The notes under the pieces were generated by a model. The model had not been told where the DNA came from. It did not search any database and saw only the letters and a program-made list of their open reading frames with translations. From contig OX638369.1 of assembly GCA_951812925.1 (NCBI GenBank), positions 24,829,329 to 24,893,328 on the forward strand: a DNA stretch of 64,000 nt, written 5' to 3'. The position numbers and the translations under genes were made by a program. Shown here piece by piece: positions 34,901-43,900 of this stretch. This stretch comes from Calliopum simillimum (Eukaryota > Arthropoda > Insecta > Diptera > Lauxaniidae). The stretch's first letter is position 1, and each line of letters begins with the position of its first letter.

Positions 34901-37900
34901 AATATTTGTTCTAATAGTTACAAAAGAAAAGAAAAGTTTGTGTAATAACATATAGCAACAATTTCTGCACAATATTATATGGCGGCGCGCTGGAAGAACT
35001 TATTTTGCATGTCAAAATAAAAAATGTAACCCGGCATCTTGCCTTGCTATCTGTCAAAAGTCTATAATCAAAACAAAGAATTTTGACATTTTCGTAGTTT
35101 AAGAAGAAGCAGCATTTGTTATCGCTGCAACCAGAGCAATTCAACCATGTTAGTTTGCACAATTTGACAAGTTCACCTCGAAAGCTTTTATGTGGAGAAT
35201 TTATGAGCTTTTTCTAAAAGATTTCTGCGCCAGAATACCGAATATCTTCGGGAATCTTAGAAAGTAATTCTGACATGTATTCAGAAAGACTTTCTGCTGT
35301 CTTAGCCAGAATAGCCCTATTAAGCTTATATCTATGATGATATTCACTAAACGAAAAATTTTTTTGAATGAACCTAACTACCCCCTCCCACTTCCTTCCA
35401 ACAAAGAAGTGAGATGTTTATTATCATACAAATTTAACTGACAACATGAGTTCCTATTAGGCAAACAAGTATATGTACAGCTCGTATACATAAGTATATT
35501 CAAACCATTATCAGCCTCTACTTCTAAATCATGCAAATAATGCATTAACCCACAAAAAGATGAACTAAAAAAAGCGATGCACAACTAGTTCTTACTCAAA
35601 GTTATAGTTGTGGCGTAAAGTAATCCCATGTTTTGGATTTACGAGCAAACGTTGCCAGAAAGTGATGCTATTTGTTGTAGGTTATTTTTAATGTAATCAT
35701 TGTTGGTTGGTTAGAGCTTGTTTGGTATAGTGTATTCTTTGGTTTACTGTTTGGTTGGCTGTCTTGTTGTTTGACTATTTTTAGTGGCGCACCAATAATA
35801 AATACACCAACTTTTAGTATTTTTGTATCAACTTTTGTATTTATAGTCACAGAATTGCATTATTAAACTTATTTGATATTTTTTTTTTCATGATATACTG
35901 GGTTCAAGCGTTAAGGCTACGAACCTTCTTAGAGGTAATAGAGGAGGTCTAGACTAATAAAAATTTGTACTTGAGGGGGAAATAAAATGTGCCCCTGAGC
36001 AGTTATAAAGAAAAAACGGATTTTGTGACTTATTTACAAAAAACATAAAAAATTCGGTCACATTAACGTTATAGGTAAAACTTTCTTATGGAAAACTTTT
36101 AGTTAATTGCATGAGTTTTCTAAAAGTGTATTTGGCTTAATGATGATATTTTCAATTTTTTTTCCTACTTTTTGACTTTGGAGGCCATTTTAGTATGAAA
36201 AATGTCTTATTTATATAACCTTTTATATTTTTTTTATTTCTCAAATTCTCGTTGTTATTTTTTGATTTGAGAACCTTCAAGAGGATTCTGGAATTGTTTT
36301 TGAAAATTATTTTTTACTTATTTCAAATCAAAAAATTTGTTTGACAAATTAACTACAGAATTAAATGAAATTTATTGAGGACTCCAAAAAAATTACAAAA
36401 GTATATGGTATTAGATCTTTTTTCATACTAAAGTGGCAGCCAAAATTAAAAAGTGGAGACTAGAATTTCAGTATACTAAAGGGTTGGCCCTATTCTCCTC
36501 CTAGGAGTTGAAGGAGTTAAAAGAGAATGCTTAAATATGGAAAATAAAGCTGGTGGTTTTCGGGGTAATTGAATCTGAATATGATGTTCGAAAATAACAA
36601 AAAAAAATTCAAAATGGCTCCGCAAAATTGTGCATGTCACCGAAGAAAAAATTCCGCCAATTTTTTACCTTCAGAGCTGGTTTACACAGACTTAGTAGTC
36701 TGACGATAGTACTATTTGTAGGCAAGCGGTGGGAAGCGGTAATATCGCCAGACTATTTAGTCTGTCCCGCTCTTAAGGATAGGTCTTTATAACATAATCA
36801 AATATTACTAAAATCGGAAACATCAAAATTTTTTTCCTTGTATTGCACTGGGAAAACCCCAATTTACATAATTTTCCGAAAAAATTCGGAGGACCCATTT
36901 TGATATGTTGGTCAGGGCAAAATTCCCTATCGATTGGTATAGGTTTTATAAAGTTTTGAATAAATGCAAAACTCAAATCTAATTTAACTGGTCTAAAAGT
37001 AAAATTTTGTTTTGATTTATCGCTGCTAGCTTAGCGAATAGTGCTGAATAAAACGCAGAAATAGTGAATTTTCGTAAGTGTGCGATGTGTTAACACTTTT
37101 TTAATTGCTCTATATGTACTCTACAAAAGATCCCAATATAAACGCACTTTAAGAACAAGATTAAAGACACTGAGTTAAGCTAAAATTACGTTGGATAGGA
37201 CTTCTTACGAAAGTAATAAATATATGTATACGCATAATGAATTTTTCAATATTCATCTCTTTGTATTATGTTTTGGTCGTACGACTTAGTTTTCGTAAGT
37301 AGTCGTAAGCCTTAAAAACAACCCACCCACAGTCAAGATTACAGTATAAGTTTGCTAGAGCGAAACACGTAGTTGGCAACGCGGTATTTGTGAAAAACTA
37401 AAACATAAACAATGATTAATTTATTCAGCCGATCTCGCAAAATATTAAAACAAAGATAAAAGAAAGAAATAATTTTAAAAAAAATATGCCAATATAAATA
37501 AACCGATATATAGTATATTTATTATTGTGTGCATTGTATTTCAAAGAAAAATCGCTTGTCGATGTGTCTTTCTTGTGTCGCCAAAGTTGAGATAAGAAAA
37601 CAAATAAAACCTATTAAAATAATCAAAATTTGAAACACTACGTGGCGCAGAACAATCTAATTAAATATTGAACTTCCAGCGAGCAGTTTCAATTTTATTA
37701 TTTTCAGTTGATAAAATGAAGCCGTCCAAGAGTAAGACTAAAAAAGAAGATGAAACCCCTGCTGAAAGTCCCATCGTTTCGTTTAAAGTATTTTTATTTG
37801 CATTAAATATTTAATTGTCAATTGATTTTAATTTTATTGTTTTTACTTTTATTCTTGCAGTTAACTACAAATGGTACATCGCATTTCTATTCCCCACTTC

Positions 37901-40900
37901 CGACGGGTTATCCGGCAGGACCCGGCGGTGGACCAACTCACTTCCATGCCATGTCCGCAGGTGGTCATATGCAACCGCCGCCACCACAGCAAGTGCAGCA
38001 GCAGCAAGCACAGCAACAACAACAACCAACTCCACAGCAGCAGCAGCAACAACAACAGCCACAGCAGCAATTGTCACATTCACCACATTCCCCATCGCCG
38101 CCAAACAGTTACCACAAGGATGAACGAACACAGCGTCAACATACAAAATTGTTACGAAAGCTCGATCAAAAGCAAAGAGATATGAGTAAGTTAAGACGTT
38201 CTATAAAGAAGAACTAACAAATCAACCAAAAAATGTCAAGCCTTATCATCTCCGAATTTCTTAAAAGTTGGTATACTTGTTGACCATCATCAAACTAAGG
38301 CTCATGCAAAATTTTGGTTTCCAATCTTGAGTGGCCATAAAGTTCGAAAAAAGTATCAAAAAACTGTTAAAGTGATTAACATTAGGGTTATGTCTTGTAC
38401 TCGCTTTTTGTATATCAAATACTTCAGTTCATTGCCGCGTGCAAATGTCTTGACATTACTTGGATATGAACGAAGAAAAAGCAATTAGAATACTTCAGTT
38501 CAGTGTAAAATGTGGGAGTAAAAAAAAAGTACACTATGTTTCAAGATATTTTGTGCACGCCTCTAATTAAAACATTTCCAAGCAACTAACATATTATCTT
38601 TTGTCTAGTTTAAAGGTGATATTTCAAAAAATTTCCAGATGCATATCTCAAAAAACGACAAACTACTACTCTTATACTTTGATCAAATTTTAATATTAAA
38701 TTGAATGTGTGGCTTGTCAATATCTATATATTCAGGCCTGTTTCGTAATCCGTGTGGTTTTAATAACTTTTCATTTAGGAGGCTTGTTGATGAAAATGGT
38801 GAGTCATACGATAAAAAGTATTAGAATTTTTTTTGCGGCGAATTATATGCTCTACAAATAATATTGATTTGTATCAACGAAAAAGTAACCATTTAGGAAA
38901 TATCCTTAAAAAACTGCAAAAAGTCGAAAAAATCGACTATCACATATTTCCGAACCATTCACTTTTTCGTAAATACTAATCAATATTATTTGTAGAACAT
39001 GTAATTCTCCACAAAAAAGATTCTAATACTTTTTATCGTCTGACTCACCAATTTCATCAAAAAGCCTTTTAAAGGAAAAGTAATTCCAACCACACGGATT
39101 ACGGAACAGGGCTGATTAATACATAAAAAACAAAACTTTGTCCTACCTTTTTATACCCTACACCCAGGGTATATTCACTTTGTCCTTCCGTTTGTAACGC
39201 AGAGAAGGAGGCGTGGCAGATATAGAAAAGTATATATATTCTTGATCAGCGTCACCTCCTGAGTCGATATAGCCATGTCCGTCTGTCTGGCTGGGTGGCT
39301 GGCTGGCTGGGTGTGTGTGGAAATACATTTTTTGGGAAAACTGAGCAACATAATTCAATGAAATTTGGTGCACAGCCTCCGTCGTAAAAGTTAGTTGAAA
39401 ATGAGCGAAATCGGTCAACGGACACGCCTAGCGCCCATACAAAAAATATATTCAAAATGCAATAATAACAGCATTATTCGCAATAACAGAAGCAAAATAC
39501 ACATAAATACTAGGGAAAGTAAATATAAGCTCTGAGCAAAACTAGGCGAATTCGGACTAGAGTGCGTGGCACCTCCCATATAAACAAAAGTTTCAAAATG
39601 TTATACGGAAAGCGTTTTTTGAGATAACCCAACCAAATTACACTCAAACACTCGGATCTTTCAATGCATGCTATACGTAAGATCTATGTAAACTCGGACA
39701 AGAGGGCGTGGCACCTCCCATATAAGCAAATGTTTCAAAATTATATAATGAAAGTGTTTTTTGAGATAATCCAACCAAATTTCACTCAAACACGAAGAAC
39801 ATTAATTGTAAACTCTGAGCTTAAAGTAGGCGAAGTAGGGTTAGAGGGCGTGGCACCTCCCATATAAGCGAAAGTTTCAAAATGCTATACTGAAAGATTT
39901 TTTAAAGAAAACCTAACTCAAACACTCAGAACAGTAAATGCAAGCTCTACGCAAAATCAAGGTAAGCTCGGAGGTGAGGGCGTGGCACTTCCCATATAAG
40001 CAATTTGTTCTTATACTCTCCTAATAATATACTTGAAATGCAGTGTAGGGTATTTAGTTTTTGGCCAGGCCAAAGATACCACCCTTACTAGTTTACTATG
40101 TTAGAAATAGAGCTCGACTTTGAATTATACACCATTAGAAAGTTATTTGTGTGTCAATGTGCACAAAGTTAAAATTATTTTAATATTTTGCCATTAAGCC
40201 AGGTAAAATTAAATGCAAATTTTTCAATATTAACAACGATGAAATACGCGGACACACCGAGCTGAAAGGAGGATGCAGCACAAAGAGAAAGACAAAAAAC
40301 TGACTGACACTAACTTCATGATTTTTGTTTTCCTTTTGTTTCACATTTGTCATTGTACCAATAAATGAGCTTTTCTACTTTATACCAAATAACAAAAAAA
40401 GTACTAAAACTGCCCAAAAAGTACCAAAAATGTTAGTGGTCAAATTTTGACCATTGGGCGATTCTAGTATCTTTAAATTAGTCTCAATCAATTTGAAGTA
40501 CATTTCAGTTGAGGATTACTTTTCCAACCCTTTATAAAGTATCCAATCACATAATAAGAGTTTCTTTCATATTACTTTTTTTCAGACTCTGCCATGTCAA
40601 CGCCTGCACATTCGCCATCACCACGTAAGAATGATGTAAATGGCCATCACAATAGTTATGCCAACAGCAGTAGCAACAACAACAGCCATGTCGGAGGAGC
40701 ATCGATACAAACAGCCACTACGACCACACCATTAACGTCCTCTGCATCGATCAATAGTCACCGTAATCATCATGCACACCAACAACAACAACAACATCAC
40801 CAGCAACAGCATCTCAATAATCATAACCATGCGCGACGAATAGCAGCGCAACATAATGGTGGCTATGGCATGCAACATCATCATCATCACAGCGGCAGCG

Positions 40901-43900
40901 GTGTAAGTGGTGGTGCCTCTTCTGTTGGTACATCGGAAGATGGTGAAGAGACATCAAGTGTAGCCGAAGATGAGGATGACTATCAGGCAACAGTTATTGA
41001 GCAGTTGTCAGCGATACAAAAACCTGAGGTAAGAAAACATGGCACGTTAGAAACGCTTAACATGCATTATAAATCGAATATTTCTACTTGTAGGTAATTG
41101 ACATTACTTCACGTTCGGCAAAAATTATTTGGGAGGCTCCAGCGATAAATGATCCAATGCTAATAAACCAGCGTGATTTACGATATAACGTTCTACTTAG
41201 TGACCGTGCCAAGGAATGCAAATATAAAAGTTTGTATAAGGGAGAATCGTATGATTGCATTGTGCAGGACCTACAACCAGGTCAAGAATATGTGGTGCGG
41301 CTACAAGTAAGTAAAATTTAATGTGCATTATGAAGAACTAACACTCTCGAGGTTTTTTCTCGTATTCCCTAGCTTGCAATCACAAAAAAAAATTTCAGAA
41401 AATATGTCACTTTACTCTAAACTTCGTCATTTTTTTTATTTATTTTTTTTTTTTTTTTTTTTTTTGAACGTTCTGCTGTGATGGTTTGGATAACTCGTAA
41501 ACAATCACCAATTTTGTAATTTTACTATGTTTCGGTTGTTCTTTTATCTTTTTCTTAACCAACTTTCTTTTATTTTAAAAATCCACAAAAATGAACGAAA
41601 AAACACATTTTTTAATTAAGAAACAATTAAATTCTTGTGCTTTTGTATGACGAACGAATCGAATGACTGATTTCCACCTGCTTACATCCTTCAAGTTAAG
41701 AGATGATTTGAAGTTTATGCTTACAAACTTTAACTTTTGAACAAAAATTAACGCTTAGGTCATAGCAAGTTGTTAATATAATGTTTTAATCAGTTGATAT
41801 TATTGAGTGAAAATCAGTAACTTTATTCGTTCGTCATACATGATAAGGCTATAAATATGGTGGAAAAAACACTAAGCTGGCATCACTGTGTCAAAGTCAA
41901 ATTAAAAAAATTCCATGATGTAATTTCCATTCTCAAAATATTCACGAGAAAGGAATATATTCTCGAGATGTAGTTTCTAGATAAATTCATGATAAAGCCC
42001 AATATAATTATTTTTCCTTTTTTTTTTCTCCCAATCAAGGTTCATTATGAGAAACTTCAGGGCTCAGCTTCAGAACCAACTGAATTCACAACCCCACCTT
42101 GTGAACCAGATCAGCCAATGCCACCAAAACTAGTTGTACGGACAAAGAACTCCCTCCATCTACGCTGGACCAATCCGCATGCAAACGGTTCATCCATACA
42201 GCATTATCTACTTGAATACGATGAGGGTAAAACTGGTGCACCAGCCTCATCACGTTCAGCGAGATTACATGCTGGACAATTGCATTTCGTAGAGGCTGTC
42301 AAAACAAAAGGCAAAACCTACATACTCACCAAATTACAGCCATCTACCACATATAATTTCCGTTTGGCTGCCATCAATGAGGTGGGCTCTTCTCTTTATT
42401 CACCAATTTGTACCTACAGTACGTCGGGCAATCCACCAACAGCACCAAAGGCACCCACACTGCAAGCTGTGACATCCACAAGTCTACGTTTGTCCTGGGA
42501 GCGCCGTCAACAAGATGTTGATTTTGTGCTGCAAATGTTGGATCGCGAATCAGGCCATGGTTACCTTAACATGTACAATGGCGCAGATTTCATTTATGAA
42601 TGCTGCCAATTGCGACGTGCCACAGCCTATCAGTTTAGATTGCGTGCCGATAACGAAGCTGGTGCTTCACCTTGGTCCACAGAAGTTACCTATAAAACAG
42701 CGCCCGAACGTCCGGGGCATCCTGGCAAACCACAAGTTAAGGGAAAAATTCACGGTACCTATTTTAAGGCACGTTGGGATCCACCAGCTGATCGTGGCGG
42801 TGCTGAAATTTTGCGTTATTTCCTCGAAATATGTTCTGGACCAAAATTCGAACGAATTTACAGTGGACCAGAACCAGAAACAACATGTGATCGCCTACAA
42901 CCTGGCACTACCTATCAGCTGCGTGCCTCTTGCGAAGGTCCAGCCGGTATTAGTGCCTATTCTGAGGTAGCTACCGTTACCTCAGAAGCTATAGTACCTG
43001 CCGCACCGCCACCACCATACTACGATAATCCTCCAGGACCCTATGCGGCGGTGTTGCGCCTCGAAAAGCCCGACTACAACGGTGGCGCACCCATACTCGA
43101 ATTTGAAGTGCAATTGCGGCGTAGTGCCGCCGTTTTGGAGACTGAGGTAGTAGATTTAAACGATACGCCATCGATAATCTTCCGTGGTAAGGATTCCTAT
43201 TGTGTGGCAAAAGACTTGCAGCCTGGCTGTGCATATGAAGCGCAAGTGCGCGCTGTAAATCGTATCGGTGCAGGCGCATGGTCGCCATGGTTTAAATTTG
43301 CGGCCGCTGCAGCGCCACCTTTTGCACCAGAGACACCACGTGTATCGGTTAAATCTGCTACCCAACTCTCAGTCAATTGGCTGGAACCAGATTGTAATGG
43401 TGCCGCCATCTCTGAGTACAGACTGGAGAGCGCCGCTGTCAGCAATAGCGCCGTTGATGAATCTTCCAATGAAATTGCAGCAGCTGCAGCCACACCACCA
43501 GCTTCAACAGCATTCCAAACTTGCTATCAGGGTCTGCAGACATCGGCAGATCTACGGAATTTATTGCCCTATACCTTGTATTACTTTCGTGTAAATGCAA
43601 GTAATGTGGCCGGCGTTAGTAAATGGTCACCCTTGGTGAATGCAAAAACACCAGCGGCCATTCCAGCTGCACCACAAATGAAAGATTACGAATTTACAGC
43701 GAATGAGGTATCACTCAGTTGGTCACAACCCGAATGTAATGGTTCCGCAATCACTGCATACACCATTGAGTTTGCCGAACGATCCATCACCACTCCGGAT
43801 GCTTCTACTGAATACACAATCAGCGACCTCAACCCGGAGACATCATATAAGTTCCGTGTGCAAGCAGTGAACGCCATTGGTGCGGGACCATTTTCTTCAT

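Larger units (their letters stand above)
22992..37860 (+). other. FNDC3 large intron, 14.9 kb
   Basis: Splice donor GTAAGT at 22992 and acceptor TTCTTGCAG ending at 37860. It holds most of the mobile-element copies in the window and, near its end, the alternative start exon 37708-37787. Non-repeat stretches at 25560-26755, 27250-29100, 29560-31430 and 31660-32480 are AT-rich with poly-A/T runs, and I recognise nothing in them apart from short ATG and TAA microsatellites near 30537 and 28590. Confidence 0.85.
38186..40585 (+). other. FNDC3 intron with two repeats
   Basis: 2.4 kb intron bounded by GTAAGT and TTTTTTTCAG. It contains the palindromic MITE 38733-39114 and a TACCCTACAC-ended repeat 39154-40095. 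The remaining parts (38190-38730, 40100-40580) show nothing recognisable. Confidence 0.85.

Noticed and set aside
37822..37860. In-frame ATG in the intron giving a Leu/Phe-rich, signal-peptide-like start
   Set aside because: The hydrophobic residues are the translation of the polypyrimidine tract before the splice acceptor at 37860, not a real N-terminus.
41989..42039. In-frame ATG upstream of the main FN3 exon
   Set aside because: Lies in the intron's pyrimidine tract; the splice acceptor at 42039 joins precisely to the preceding FN3 exon in frame.
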